From Actinomycetospora succinea (lineage in GTDB: Bacteria; Actinomycetota; Actinomycetes; Mycobacteriales; Pseudonocardiaceae): a stretch of DNA of 64,000 nt. Every line of letters begins with the position of its first letter. The first letter of the stretch is position 1. The notes under the pieces were generated by a model that saw only the letters and a list, made by a program, of their open reading frames with translations, was not told the origin of the DNA and did not search any database. Both the position numbers and the translations under genes were made by a program. This document shows positions 25,649 through 34,517 of the stretch, piece by piece. The stretch lies in assembly GCF_004363095.1 (NCBI RefSeq), contig NZ_SNYO01000002.1, positions 496,001 through 560,000 of the forward strand, written 5' to 3'.

Positions 25649-25854
25649 TCGCCGCCGTCATCATCACCGCCCTGCTCACGGTCATCGCCGCCCAGACCCG
25701 GGCCGTTGGCGCCGCGGTGGTGCTCGGAGTCATCACCGTCGCTCTGCTCGCGGTCGTCGCCCCCGACCTGGTCACCGGCTTCGGCCACGTCCTGGGCGCC
25801 ATCGCCACCGGCATCGGCGACGCCCTGTCGAGCGCCTCAGCGGACGCGTCATGA
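25645..25854 (+). CDS. 69-residue membrane peptide of the transfer operon
   Basis: Two consecutive hydrophobic segments (AAVIITALLTVIAAQ and GAAVVLGVITVALLAVVAP) make up most of this protein. GTG 25645 overlaps the preceding stop and its own stop overlaps the next ATG by four bases. Function unknown; probably part of the spread or mating-membrane apparatus. Confidence 0.6.
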   Translation: MIAAVIITALLTVIAAQTRAVGAAVVLGVITVALLAVVAPDLVTGFGHVLGAIATGIGDALSSASADAS

Positions 25855-26042
25855 CGGAGAACGAGCGCTTTCAGGCGCGTATCCGGGACCTCGTTCGACC
25901 CCTGGCTGGGCTCGACCTCCAGGACGGCGACCACCGCGCCCTCGTCCGGGTCGCCGACTTGGACGACGCCACCGCCACGACCGTGGCCCGCCTGCTGCGC
26001 CGAGCCCGGCAGGCCCGCCCGCTGCGAATCCCAAGGAGCTGA
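25851..26042 (+). CDS. 63-residue hypothetical protein
   Basis: A small soluble protein (MTENERFQARIRDLVRPLAG..., LVRVADLDDATATTVARLLR) with a basic C terminus (RRARQARPLRIPRS). No family recognised. It overlaps the upstream membrane peptide by four bases and lies three bases before the excisionase, so it is a genuine member of the operon. Confidence 0.55.
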   Translation: MTENERFQARIRDLVRPLAGLDLQDGDHRALVRVADLDDATATTVARLLRRARQARPLRIPRS

Positions 26043-26045
26043 CCG

Positions 26046-26228
26046 ATGGAACGTGTCTTCCTCGCCCCCGACGAGGTTGCCGAGGCCCTGCACGTCGGGC
26101 GCGCCAAGGTCTATGACCTCATCCGCAACGGCGACCTCGTCTCGGTCAAGATCGGCCGGCTGCGTCGCGTCCACGTCGACGCCGTCCAGGAGTACGCCCG
26201 CCGGCTCATCGAGGAGGCGGCAGCGTGA
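26046..26228 (+). CDS. xis: excisionase (Xis, MerR-like winged helix)
   Basis: A 60-residue protein with the excisionase/MerR-type DNA-binding fold: FLAPDEVAEALHVGRAKVYD, LIRNGDLVSVKIGRLRRVHV, DAVQEYARRL. It would bend DNA at the attachment site and favour excision by the integrase. ATG 26046 follows AAGGAG. Its stop overlaps the integrase GTG by four bases, the standard xis-int arrangement. Confidence 0.88.
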   Translation: MERVFLAPDEVAEALHVGRAKVYDLIRNGDLVSVKIGRLRRVHVDAVQEYARRLIEEAAA

Positions 26229-27376
26229 GCCGCAACCAGAACGGCGAGGGCAGCGTCTGGCCGCGCTCGGACGGCCGGTGGTCCGGGGCCGCTTACGTCC
26301 GAACCCACACGGGTCGCATCGAGCGGCGCTACGTCTACGGCAAGACCGAGAAGGACGCTCTCGCCAAACTGATCAAACTGCAGGAGAAGGACGCCCAGGG
26401 CGTGCCGGCGGGACCGACGAAGTACACGCTCGCGGACTTCCTCGCCGAGTGGCTGGAGCACATGCGCCACCACGTCCGGCCGCAGACATGGACCGGCTAC
26501 GAGAACAACGTCCGCCTGCACCTCGTGCCCCGCCTCGGCAAGAAGAAGCTCACCGCGCTCACGGTCCGGGACGTCCGTCTCATGGTCGACAAGCTCCGGG
26601 CCGAGGGCGTCAGCAAGCGCGGGGTGCAGTGGATTCACTCGACGCTGCGCGTCGCCCTGGAGCACGCGGTCCGCGAGGAGCTGGTCACTCGCAACGTCGC
26701 CCGCAGCGTTCGCGTCGAGCGTCCAGAGGCCGGAACGACCGCCGAGCCCTTCACCCCGGACGAGGCGCGCCGCTTCCTCGTCGCGGTCAAGGATCACCGG
26801 CTCTACGCGCTGTGGGCCACCACGCTCATGCTCGGCCTCCGTCGCTCCGAGGCGTGCGGGCTGCACTGGTCGGACGTCGACCTCGACAAGGGCACCCTGC
26901 GCATCCGCCGGAGCCTCCAGCGCGTCCAGGGCGAGCTGCGCGAGCTGCCGACCAAGACGCGGCGCTCGACGCGGACCGTGCCGCTGCCCGGTTTCCTCGT
27001 CCGTGTGCTCACCGACCACCGCGCGCGTCAGGCCAAGGAGCGCGCCGACGCCGGCCGGCTCCGCTGGGCGGACTCCGACTACCTGTTCGCCTCGACCGTG
27101 GGCGGACCGCTCGAACCTCGCAACGTCTCGCGCGCCTTCGACGAGCTGACCGCCGCGCACGGGTTCCGCCGCGTCCGGCTGCACGACCTTCGGCACACCT
27201 GCGTGAGCCTGCTGCTCTCCCTCGGGGTCCATCCCCGGGTCGTCATGGAGATCGTCGGCCACAGCGCGATCGAGATGACCATGAACGTCTACGGCCACAT
27301 CACGCTCGACACCCAGCGCGAGGCCCTCGGCCGGTTGGACGCCCAGCTCGACCTCGACGACCCCTCGGAGGACTGA
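26225..27376 (+). CDS. int: tyrosine site-specific integrase
   Basis: A 383-residue tyrosine recombinase that inserts the element in tRNA-Thr. It has an N-terminal arm-binding AP2-like region (GSVWPRSDGRWSGAAYVRT), a core-binding SAM-like domain (residues about 65-160, TLADFLAEWLEH) and a catalytic domain with Arg206 (GLRRSEACGL), His320-X2-Arg323 (HDLRHTC), His346 and nucleophile Tyr356 (MNVYGHI). All catalytic residues are present. The gene ends 60 bases from the right attachment repeat, as expected, and is last in the transfer operon. Confidence 0.93.
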   Translation: MSRNQNGEGSVWPRSDGRWSGAAYVRTHTGRIERRYVYGKTEKDALAKLIKLQEKDAQGVPAGPTKYTLADFLAEWLEHMRHHVRPQTWTGYENNVRLHLVPRLGKKKLTALTVRDVRLMVDKLRAEGVSKRGVQWIHSTLRVALEHAVREELVTRNVARSVRVERPEAGTTAEPFTPDEARRFLVAVKDHRLYALWATTLMLGLRRSEACGLHWSDVDLDKGTLRIRRSLQRVQGELRELPTKTRRSTRTVPLPGFLVRVLTDHRARQAKERADAGRLRWADSDYLFASTVGGPLEPRNVSRAFDELTAAHGFRRVRLHDLRHTCVSLLLSLGVHPRVVMEIVGHSAIEMTMNVYGHITLDTQREALGRLDAQLDLDDPSED

Positions 27377-27378
27377 CC

Positions 27379-27400
27379 GTTGCTGTCGACCGCTGCTGTC
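27379..27400. repeat. right pair of putative integrase arm-type sites
   Basis: GTTGCTGTC (27379-27387) and GCTGCTGTC (27392-27400) lie between the integrase stop and the right attachment repeat with a 13-base period, the same as the pair at 7999-8022. Confidence 0.55.
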
Positions 27401-27436
27401 ACCGAAGGAATCACGACGGGCACACCGCCGTTGACC

Positions 27437-27481
27437 TGGAGCCGGCGCGGGGAATCGAACCCCGGACCTTTCGCTTACAAG
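27437..27481. repeat. right attachment site (attR), within tRNA-Thr
   Basis: 45 bases identical to 7870-7914. They cover the 3' half of the intact tRNA-Thr from the anticodon loop to the CCA end, so integration rebuilt a full tRNA from element-borne sequence. Confidence 0.9.
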
Positions 27482-27512
27482 GCGAGCGCTCTGCCGATTG
27501 AGCTACGCCGGC
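27437..27512 (-). tRNA. tRNA-Thr (anticodon UGU)
   Basis: The minus strand folds into a full cloverleaf: acceptor GCCGGCG pairing with CGCCGGC, D arm GCTC/GAGC, anticodon loop CTTGTAA giving UGU (threonine, ACA codons), T arm with GGTTCGATTCC, discriminator U and encoded CCA. It is the integration target of the element; its 3' half is the attR repeat. Confidence 0.95.
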
Positions 27513-27699
27513 ACGGAGGCCCATGGTACGAGGGCCTCCGAGCGGTCGAGACCCCGCCCACAGGTGCGGGCACGTAGCCTCGGCCGGTCGGCACGGTGGT
27601 CGGGCGGGGGTCGCCACCACCACGGCGGGATGGGACGTGGCGCACGCTCCTCCGCCGGCAACCACGATCGACTCCCGCACGTCTGGGCAGGTGGCCTTG

Positions 27700-29229
27700 A
27701 TGAAGTTTCCCGGGGTGCCCCGTCCGCGGTTCGAGCACCCCGATGAGCCCGGAGAGGAAGGTCCGCCCGTGGGGGTGGCCCAGCGAGCCCGCGGCTCGCT
27801 CCGTCGACAGTTCCCCGTAGACGACATCCGTCGCGCCGCCGTGGACGCGCCGACGGTCCGCGACAACCTCCTGCCGGCCGTGACCGGCCCGGAGGTCGCC
27901 GACGACACGCTGGTGCTGCGCGTGCTCGACCTCTCGCTGCGCATCGGCGAGGTCCAGATCGCGTCCGGCGCGGGCGCGGCGGTCGCGCACGACACGATGC
28001 TCGCGATCGCCGGTGCGTACGGCCTGCCGGCCTGCGACGTCGACATCGCGTTCTCGACGATCACCATGTGCTGTCACCGCGGCAACGAGGCCGGCCCGGT
28101 GACGACGATGCGCAACGTCCGCTACCGGACCCAGGACTACACGCGCCTCACCGAGGTCGACGAGATCATCGCCGCGATCGTCGACCGCGACGAGCCGATG
28201 CGCGTCGAGGAGGCGATCACCCGCGTCGGCCACGCCGTGCGGGCGCCGCACCCGTACCCGCGGTTCGTCGCCGGGATCGCCCGCTCGCTGTTCGCGGGCG
28301 CCGTCGCGTTCCTGCTCGGCGGCGGCCTGGTCGTCGCCCTGCTGGCGACGGTGGCCACCGGCGTCATCTGGGCCGTGGCGCGCTGGCTGGCCCGGCGCCG
28401 GGTGCCGATGTTCTTCCAGCAGATGGTCAGCGCCACCATCGTGACGCTCTCCGCGACGACCCTGGCCTGGACCGGGACGCTCGACGACTCCCCCGCGTTC
28501 GTCATCGCGGCCGGCATCGTCGTGTTCCTCTCCGGGTTGTCCCTGGTCGGCCTGGTGCAGGACGCGATCTCCGGCTTCCCGCTGACGGCGGCCGGGCGTG
28601 CCGTCGAGGTGGTGCTCGCGTCGGCGGGCCTGCTGGTCGGCGTCGTCGTCAGCATCAAGCTCGTCGGCGCGGTGCTGGGCACCGACGCAGGCGCCTACGC
28701 GGCCGTGGTGCCGCCGAGCCCGGCCCCGTCGCTGCACCCGATCTCGCTGCTCGCCGCGGCGGCGGCCGGGATGCTGTTCGCCCTCTCGGCCTACGCGCCC
28801 TGGCGGTCGCTGCCGCTGGCGGCGCTCGCCGGCGCCGTGGCGTGGGCCGGCTACGGGCTGCTCGGCATCCTCGGCGCCGGCGAGGTCGTCGCCGCGGCCC
28901 TCGCGGCCGCCGCGCTCGGGCTCGTCGCGATGCTCCTGCCCCGCATGTTGGGTACACCCCCGTTGGTGCTGGTGATCGCCGGGATCACGCCGCTCCTGCC
29001 CGGTCTGACGATGTACCGCGGGTTCTCCCAACTCGCGTACGGCAGCGTCGCCGTCGGAGCGGTGACGATCCTGCTGGCCCTGACCTTCGGACTCGCGCTC
29101 GCGGCCGGGGTCTCGGTCGGGGAGCAGGTCGGCTGGCCCCTGCAGCGGCTGATCCGCCGTCTGCTGCCCGGAGTCACCGCGGAGGACAGAGAACGTGAGC
29201 TACGCCGAGGACGGCCCCGGGTCTTCTGA
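27700..29229 (+). CDS. ThrE-like threonine/serine exporter
   Basis: A 509-residue protein fusing the two halves of the threonine/serine exporter family: a soluble N-terminal ThrE domain ([20 protein letters not shown]..., [17 protein letters not shown]) followed by about ten helices. The conserved [33 protein letters not shown] and [19 protein letters not shown] are visible. ATG 27700 is chosen; an in-frame GTG at 27691 is possible. Its 3' end overlaps otsA by 35 bases, so the two are co-transcribed. Confidence 0.85.
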   Translation: MKFPGVPRPRFEHPDEPGEEGPPVGVAQRARGSLRRQFPVDDIRRAAVDAPTVRDNLLPAVTGPEVADDTLVLRVLDLSLRIGEVQIASGAGAAVAHDTMLAIAGAYGLPACDVDIAFSTITMCCHRGNEAGPVTTMRNVRYRTQDYTRLTEVDEIIAAIVDRDEPMRVEEAITRVGHAVRAPHPYPRFVAGIARSLFAGAVAFLLGGGLVVALLATVATGVIWAVARWLARRRVPMFFQQMVSATIVTLSATTLAWTGTLDDSPAFVIAAGIVVFLSGLSLVGLVQDAISGFPLTAAGRAVEVVLASAGLLVGVVVSIKLVGAVLGTDAGAYAAVVPPSPAPSLHPISLLAAAAAGMLFALSAYAPWRSLPLAALAGAVAWAGYGLLGILGAGEVVAAALAAAALGLVAMLLPRMLGTPPLVLVIAGITPLLPGLTMYRGFSQLAYGSVAVGAVTILLALTFGLALAAGVSVGEQVGWPLQRLIRRLLPGVTAEDRERELRRGRPRVF

Positions 29230-30598
29230 CCTGCTGGTGGTGGCCAACCGGTTGCCGTTCGACCTCGACGCCGACGGCGCCTGGCACCGCGCCCCCGGTG
29301 GGCTGGTCACCGCGCTGGAGCCGACCCTGCGCGCCCGCGGCGGCGCGTGGGTCGGCTGGCCGGGCCGGCCGGACGCCGAGCCGGAGCCGTTCGACGACGA
29401 CGGGCTGGCGATCCGGCCGGTCACGATCAGCGCCGAGGAGGTCGCCGCCTACTACGAGGGCTTCGCCAACGCGACGCTCTGGCCGCTCTACCACGACGTC
29501 GTCGCGACCCCGCGCTTCGAACGTTCCTGGTGGGAGGCCTACCGGAGGGTCAACGAGCGCTTCGCCGACGCCGCCGCCGGGGCCGCCGCCGAGGGCGCGA
29601 CGGTGTGGGTGCAGGACTACCAGCTCCAGCTCGTCCCGCGCCTGCTCCGCGAGCGGCGCCCGGACCTGAGGATCGGGTTCTTCCTGCACATCCCGTTCCC
29701 GCCCGTCGAGCTGTTCGCCCAGCTCCCATGGCGGCAGCCGGTGGTGGAGGGCCTGCTCGGCGCGGACGTCGTCGGGTTCCAGACGGCCGGGGGCGCGGAG
29801 AACTTCCGCCGCGTCGCGGCCCGCCTGACCGAGGCGACCGCCGACTCCCCGGGGCAGGTCACCGCGCCGGACGGGCGCACCGTCACCGTCGCCGCCCACC
29901 CGATCTCGGTGGACGCCTCGCACCTCGACGGGATGGCCCGCGACCCGGACACGGCGAAGCGCTCCGAGGCCCTGCGCCACGAGCTCGGCGACCCGCGCAC
30001 GGTGCTGCTCGGCGTCGACCGCCTCGACTACACCAAGGGCATCGACGTGCGCCTGCAGGCGTTCGCCGAGGTCCTCGGGCAGGGACGCCTCGACCCCGCC
30101 GAGACCGTGCTCATCCAGGTCGCGACGCCCAGCCGCGAGCGCGTCGAGCACTACGCCGAGATGCGCGACGACATCGAGCTCACCGTCGGGCGGATCAACG
30201 GCGAGTACGCCTCGGTCGGCCACCCGGTCGTGCACTACGTCCACCAGTCGACGCCGCGCGAGGAGCTCGTCGCCTTCTTCCGGGCCGCCGACGTCATGCT
30301 CGTGACGCCCTACCGCGACGGCATGAACCTCGTCGCCAAGGAGTACGTCGCCAGCCGTGGGGACGGTGGCGGCGCGCTGGTGCTCTCCGAGTTCACGGGC
30401 GCCGCCGACGAGCTGGGCGACGGCGCGTTCCTCGTCAACCCGCACGACCTCGATGCGGTCGGCGACGCGATCGTCGCCGCGGCCACGCAGGACCCCGAGG
30501 ACGCCCGCGCGCGCATGCAGCGGATGCACGACCAGGTCCTCGAGCACGACGTCGAGCGCTGGGCCGCGGGGTTCCTCGAGGCCCTCGGCGTCGGCTAG
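29195..30598 (+). CDS. otsA: trehalose-6-phosphate synthase
   Basis: This 467-residue GT20 glycosyltransferase makes trehalose-6-phosphate from UDP- or ADP-glucose and glucose-6-phosphate. Visible signatures: [12 protein letters not shown] at the N terminus, [48 protein letters not shown] (phosphate-binding Arg/Lys) and [19 protein letters not shown] 29195 lies inside the upstream exporter frame but has GGAGGACA eight bases before it, supporting this start. No trehalose phosphatase follows; its stop codon overlaps that of a convergent LacI gene. Confidence 0.93.
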   Translation: MSYAEDGPGSSDLLVVANRLPFDLDADGAWHRAPGGLVTALEPTLRARGGAWVGWPGRPDAEPEPFDDDGLAIRPVTISAEEVAAYYEGFANATLWPLYHDVVATPRFERSWWEAYRRVNERFADAAAGAAAEGATVWVQDYQLQLVPRLLRERRPDLRIGFFLHIPFPPVELFAQLPWRQPVVEGLLGADVVGFQTAGGAENFRRVAARLTEATADSPGQVTAPDGRTVTVAAHPISVDASHLDGMARDPDTAKRSEALRHELGDPRTVLLGVDRLDYTKGIDVRLQAFAEVLGQGRLDPAETVLIQVATPSRERVEHYAEMRDDIELTVGRINGEYASVGHPVVHYVHQSTPREELVAFFRAADVMLVTPYRDGMNLVAKEYVASRGDGGGALVLSEFTGAADELGDGAFLVNPHDLDAVGDAIVAAATQDPEDARARMQRMHDQVLEHDVERWAAGFLEALGVG

Positions 30599-31719
30599 GC
30601 CTCCCGGGCCGGCCCCGACGTCGCGCGGGCGAGCAGCTCGGTCGGCAGCAGGAGGGTCCGCGAGCGCTGGCGGTCGCCGCGGTCGAGCAGCAGCTCGCCG
30701 GCCGCGCGGCCCTTGTCGAGGGTCGGCTGGCGGATCGTCGTCAGCTCGGCGCGCTCGGCGGCGGGGACGCCGTCGAAGCCGGTCACCGAGATCTCGTCGG
30801 GCACGCTCCGGCCGGCCTCGCGGGCGTGGCGCAGCGCGCCGAGCGCGAGGATGTCCGAGGTGCACAGGATCGCCGTGACGTCGTGCTGCGCGAGCATCTG
30901 CTCGGCGGCCGAGGCACCCGCCGACTCGCTGTGGTCGTAGCGCTCGACCACCGGCACCGTGCTCCAGTCGACGCCGGCCTCGGCGAAGCCCTCGCGCAGC
31001 CCCGCGAGGCGCCGGCGCTGGACCTCGTAGCGGGCGCGCTGCTGGCGCTCGACGCTCGCGAAGCCGTCGTTGCGCTCGGTCGACAGGCGCATGCACAGCA
31101 CGCCGACCTTGCGGTGGCCCAGACCGGCGAGGTGGCGGGCCATGTCGACCATCGCGGCGTGGTCGTCGATGCCGACCCGGTCGACGTCGGGGACCGCGGT
31201 CGGCTGGTCGCAGACGACGACGGGGACCGGGCGCTCGAGGACCGCGTGAAAGTTGTCGTCGTCGTCGGGCATCGAGTAGACGACGAAGCCGTCGACGCCC
31301 GCCCGCGCGACGGCGCCGGGGTCGTCGGCCTCGGGGCTGACCGGGACGAGCAGCAGGCCCGACCCGTTGTCCTCGCAGGCCAGCGCGAGGCCTTCGAGGA
31401 ACTGGACCGCCACCGGGTCGCGGAACGCGTAGGACAGCGCCTCGGTCAGCAGCAGGCCGACGGCTCCCGCCTTGCGGGTGCGCAGCGAGCGCGCGACCGG
31501 GTCGGGACCGGGGTAGCCGAGGCGCCGTGCGGTGTCCAGCACGCGGCGCCGCAACGCCGGCGAGAGCTGGTCGGGGCGGTTGTAGGCATTCGACACCGTT
31601 GTCCGGGAAACGCCCAGTTCCGCCGCCAGCGAGGCCAGCGTGGCGGTACGCCGCGATCGGCGCCCCTCGAGTGCCTCGGCCACCACCCGACGGTAGCGAC
31701 TGTCTCGATCTAGGGCCAC
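30595..31719 (-). CDS. LacI/GalR family transcriptional regulator
   Basis: A 374-residue repressor. The N-terminal helix-turn-helix with hinge is unmistakable ([20 protein letters not shown] and [34 protein letters not shown] in sequence). It is followed by a periplasmic-binding-protein-like effector domain ([15 protein letters not shown]..., [48 protein letters not shown]). The effector is probably a sugar. Its stop overlaps that of otsA. GTG 31719 is the best available start, although the ribosome-binding site is weak. Confidence 0.85.
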   Translation of the reverse strand: MALDRDSRYRRVVAEALEGRRSRRTATLASLAAELGVSRTTVSNAYNRPDQLSPALRRRVLDTARRLGYPGPDPVARSLRTRKAGAVGLLLTEALSYAFRDPVAVQFLEGLALACEDNGSGLLLVPVSPEADDPGAVARAGVDGFVVYSMPDDDDNFHAVLERPVPVVVCDQPTAVPDVDRVGIDDHAAMVDMARHLAGLGHRKVGVLCMRLSTERNDGFASVERQQRARYEVQRRRLAGLREGFAEAGVDWSTVPVVERYDHSESAGASAAEQMLAQHDVTAILCTSDILALGALRHAREAGRSVPDEISVTGFDGVPAAERAELTTIRQPTLDKGRAAGELLLDRGDRQRSRTLLLPTELLARATSGPAREA

Positions 31720-31788
31720 TCCACGCGACCGACGGTGTCCGCTGAGCGGTGGGTGTGACCTGGTCGGACGAACTCCGGCTCCCACTCG

Positions 31789-31811
31789 CAATCGATAACC
31801 GTTATCGTTTG
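31789..31811. promoter_or_regulatory. 23-bp palindrome, candidate metal-regulator (Zur/MntR-type) operator
   Basis: CAATCGATAAC-C-GTTATCGTTTG is a near-perfect inverted repeat (one mismatch) 38 bases upstream of the metal-binding lipoprotein start. AT-rich centre-symmetric GATAAC/GTTATC sites in a GC-rich genome are typical of Fur-family (Zur) or DtxR-family operators. Confidence 0.6.
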
Positions 31812-31849
31812 CGTTCGTCGGAACCCCCGCCGTCACGAGGAGCTGCACC

Positions 31850-32797
31850 GTGCCCGTCCGTCCCGTCCCCCTGGTCGCCGTCCTGCTCGGCGCACTGCTG
31901 GTGCTCGTCGGCTGCGGGGGTGGTGGACAGACCCCGGCGCCGGCCGCCGCGCCCGGGACGACCCCGGAGTCGCCCGCCCCGGCCCCGGGGCGCACGCTGA
32001 CGGTCGTGGCCACCACGAACGTCTGGGGATCGGTCGCCAGCGCGATCGCCGGCCCGGGCGTCGAGGTCCGGTCGATCATCCAGGACCCCACCGCCGACCC
32101 GCACTCGTACGAGAGCACGCCCGCCGACGCCGCGGCGCTGACGAACGCCGACCTCGTCGTGTTCAACGGCGGGCACTACGACGACTGGGTCGAGCAGGTC
32201 ATCGACGGTGACCCGGCCCTGCGCGAGCGCTCGATCGAGGCCTTCGCCCTGCGCGGCGACCAGGCGCAGGAGAACGAGCACGTCTGGTTCGACCCGACCG
32301 CGGTCAAGGGCGTCGTGAACCAGGTCGCCGAGCGTCTCGCCGCCGTCGAGCCCGCCCAGGCCGGCGCGCTGCGCGAGCGGGCGACCGCCTTCAGCGCCCG
32401 CGTCGACGACGAGGCCACGCGCCTGGCGGCGATCGGCCAGACCCGCCCCGGCGCCCGCGTCCTCGCCACCGAGCCGATCGCGCAGTACCTGCTGACCACC
32501 GCGGGCGTCGCCGACGCGACCCCGCCCGCGTTCAGCGAGGCGATCGAGAACGAGACCGACCCGCCGGCCGCCACCCTCGCCGAGACGAACCAGCTGGTCG
32601 CGACCCGTGGGGTGAACGCGCTGGTGTTCAACCCGCAGACCGAGACCCCGATCACCACCTCGCTGCGCGACGCCGCCACGGGGGCGGGCGTGCCGGTGGT
32701 GAACGTGACCGAGACACTGCCCGCCGGGCAGGACTACCTGACCTGGCTCGACGCGACCCGCGCCGAGCTCGCCCGGGCCCTGGGCGCCCCTGCTTGA
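31850..32797 (+). CDS. metal ABC transporter substrate-binding lipoprotein
   Basis: A 315-residue cluster A-I (ZnuA/PsaA-type) binding protein. A signal peptide ends at lipobox LVGC (Cys22), so it is lipid-anchored outside the membrane. Candidate metal ligands are His85 (DPHSYES), His144 (NEHVWFDP) and Glu208 (ATEPIAQYL). The third position is Glu, as in manganese/iron binders such as PsaA, not the His of typical zinc binders. The histidine-rich loop of ZnuA is absent. Metal specificity is therefore open between Mn, Fe and Zn. GTG 31850. First gene of a three-gene ABC operon. Confidence 0.87.
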   Translation: MPVRPVPLVAVLLGALLVLVGCGGGGQTPAPAAAPGTTPESPAPAPGRTLTVVATTNVWGSVASAIAGPGVEVRSIIQDPTADPHSYESTPADAAALTNADLVVFNGGHYDDWVEQVIDGDPALRERSIEAFALRGDQAQENEHVWFDPTAVKGVVNQVAERLAAVEPAQAGALRERATAFSARVDDEATRLAAIGQTRPGARVLATEPIAQYLLTTAGVADATPPAFSEAIENETDPPAATLAETNQLVATRGVNALVFNPQTETPITTSLRDAATGAGVPVVNVTETLPAGQDYLTWLDATRAELARALGAPA

Positions 32798-32831
32798 GAC
32801 GCGACCGCGTGACGTACCGGAGAATCCTGTC

Positions 32832-33629
32832 GTGACCCCGTCCATCCGCCTGTCCGGCGCGGAGGTCCGCCGCGGCGGCCGCACGCTGTGGACGGGTCTC
32901 GACCTGGACGTCGCCCCCGGCGAGTTCGTCACCGTGCTCGGGCCCAACGGCTCCGGCAAGACGACGCTGCTCACCGTGCTGCTCGGGCTGCTCCCGCTCG
33001 CGGCCGGGACCTGCGAGGTCTCCGGGTCCGCGCCGCGGCGGGGCAGCGCCGACGTCGGGTACGTCCCGCAGCAGACGAGCGTCGACCCGCTGACGCCGCT
33101 GCGCGGCCGCGACCTGGTCGGGCTGGGACTCGACGGGCACCGCTTCGGCCTGCCGTTCCGCGGTCGCGCCGAGCGCACCCGCCGGGTCCACGAGGCGTTG
33201 CTGCAGGTCGACGCCCTGGAGCTCGCCGACGCCCCCGTCGGCGCGCTCTCGGGCGGCGAGCAGCAGCGCCTGCGGATCGCGCAGGCGCTCGTCGGCGACC
33301 CCGGCCTGCTGCTCGCCGACGAGCCGCTGCACTCGCTCGACCTGGCCCGCCAGCGCACCGTCGTCGAGCTGCTCGAGCGCCGCCGCCGGGACCACGGCAC
33401 GGCGATCGTGTTCGTGACCCACGAGCTCAACCCGGTCCTGCCCGTCACCGACCGGGTGCTCTACCTCGTCGACGGGCAGTTCCGGATCGGGACGCCGGAC
33501 GAGGTGATGACCTCGGAGACGCTCTCGGAGCTCTACCGCACCGACGTCGACGTCGTGCGGGTCCGCGACCGGATCGTCGTGGTCGGCGCCGAGGACCGCC
33601 TCGTGCACACCGGGGGCGGACCCCGGTGA
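32832..33629 (+). CDS. metal ABC transporter ATP-binding protein
   Basis: A 265-residue ATPase with Walker A GPNGSGKTT (near residue 37), a Q-loop VPQQTSVDP, signature LSGGEQQRLRIAQAL and Walker B LLLADEPLHSLDL; the usual Asp-Glu-Pro is kept and the H-loop appears as VFVTHELNPV. It follows the binding-protein gene by 34 bases and overlaps the permease by four, forming one transport operon. It powers metal uptake by the complex. Confidence 0.9.
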   Translation: MTPSIRLSGAEVRRGGRTLWTGLDLDVAPGEFVTVLGPNGSGKTTLLTVLLGLLPLAAGTCEVSGSAPRRGSADVGYVPQQTSVDPLTPLRGRDLVGLGLDGHRFGLPFRGRAERTRRVHEALLQVDALELADAPVGALSGGEQQRLRIAQALVGDPGLLLADEPLHSLDLARQRTVVELLERRRRDHGTAIVFVTHELNPVLPVTDRVLYLVDGQFRIGTPDEVMTSETLSELYRTDVDVVRVRDRIVVVGAEDRLVHTGGGPR

Positions 33630-34474
33630 GCACGCTCGACCTCCTCTCGCTCGACTTCGTCCGCAACGCCCTGCTCGCTGGCGTCGTGCTGGCGCTGCTC
33701 GCGGGCCTGCTCGGCCCGATCGTCGTCGGGCGCGGCATGGCGTTCTCGGTGCACGGCACCGCCGAGCTCGCGTTCGCGGGCGGCGCCGGGGCGCTGCTCG
33801 TGTTCGGCACCGACGCGATCGGCTGGGGCGCGCTGGTCGGCGCCGTGCTCGTCGCCCTGCTGTTCGGGGCGCTCGGGCGGGCGCAGCGCGAGCGCGACTC
33901 CGTGATCGGCGTGCTCCTCTCGTTCGGCCTCGGCCTCGGCGTGCTGTTCCAGTCGCTGTACACGGGGCGCTCGGCCAACAAGTTCGGCCTGCTCGTGGGC
34001 CAGATCGTCGGGGTGGACGTCGGCGACGTGCTCACGCTGACCGGCGTCGGCGTCGTCGTGCTGATCGTGTTCGCCGTGGTGCGCCGCCCGCTGCTGTTCG
34101 CGAGCCTGGACCCCGACATGGCGGCCGCGCGCGGGGTGCCGGTGCGGGTGCTCTCGATCCTGTTCGCGGTGCTGCTGGGCGTGACGGTCGCGCTCGGCGT
34201 CCAGATCGTCGGCGCGCTGCTCGTGCTCTGCCTGCTCATCACCCCGGCCGCGGCGGCCGCGCAGGTGACGGCCTCGCCGACGCTCGCGTCGGTGCTCGCG
34301 GTGGTGTTCGCCGAGGTCGCGGTGATCGGCGGGATCGTCGCCTCGCTCGACGCGGGGCTGCCGATCAGCCCGTTCGTCGCGTCGATCGCGTTCGTCATCT
34401 ACGTCGTCTGCCGGGCGCTCGGTGCGCTGCGGACCCGGCGGCGCGCGACGCGCACCGCGCTCGCCACCGGGTGA
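33626..34474 (+). CDS. metal ABC transporter permease (ZnuB/MntB type)
   Basis: A 282-residue integral membrane protein of the ABC-3 family with about eight helices. Family signatures are GLLGPIVVGRGMAFSVHGTA near the N terminus and VQIVGALLVLCLLITPAAAAAQ in the second half. GTG 33626 overlaps the ATPase stop (GTGA). It forms the channel for the metal delivered by the lipoprotein. The C-terminal tail is strongly basic. Confidence 0.9.
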   Translation: MSTLDLLSLDFVRNALLAGVVLALLAGLLGPIVVGRGMAFSVHGTAELAFAGGAGALLVFGTDAIGWGALVGAVLVALLFGALGRAQRERDSVIGVLLSFGLGLGVLFQSLYTGRSANKFGLLVGQIVGVDVGDVLTLTGVGVVVLIVFAVVRRPLLFASLDPDMAAARGVPVRVLSILFAVLLGVTVALGVQIVGALLVLCLLITPAAAAAQVTASPTLASVLAVVFAEVAVIGGIVASLDAGLPISPFVASIAFVIYVVCRALGALRTRRRATRTALATG

Positions 34475-34517
34475 GCTGCGCGGATCGGCTCAGGGCCCGT
34501 CGATAGAATCCGTCCCC

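Larger units (their letters stand above)
7870..27481. mobile_element. integrated AICE (pSAM2-like) in tRNA-Thr
   Basis: A 19.6-kb element bounded by perfect 45-base direct repeats, one truncating and one completing a tRNA-Thr gene. It carries the full set expected of an actinomycete integrative and conjugative element: rolling-circle-type Rep near the left end, an XRE-type regulator, a single FtsK-like double-stranded DNA transfer ATPase, small membrane proteins in the position of spread proteins, excisionase and tyrosine integrase adjacent to the right attachment site. About 11 kb between rep and the regulator is cargo. The transfer and integration genes look intact, so the element may still be mobile. 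Confidence 0.9.
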
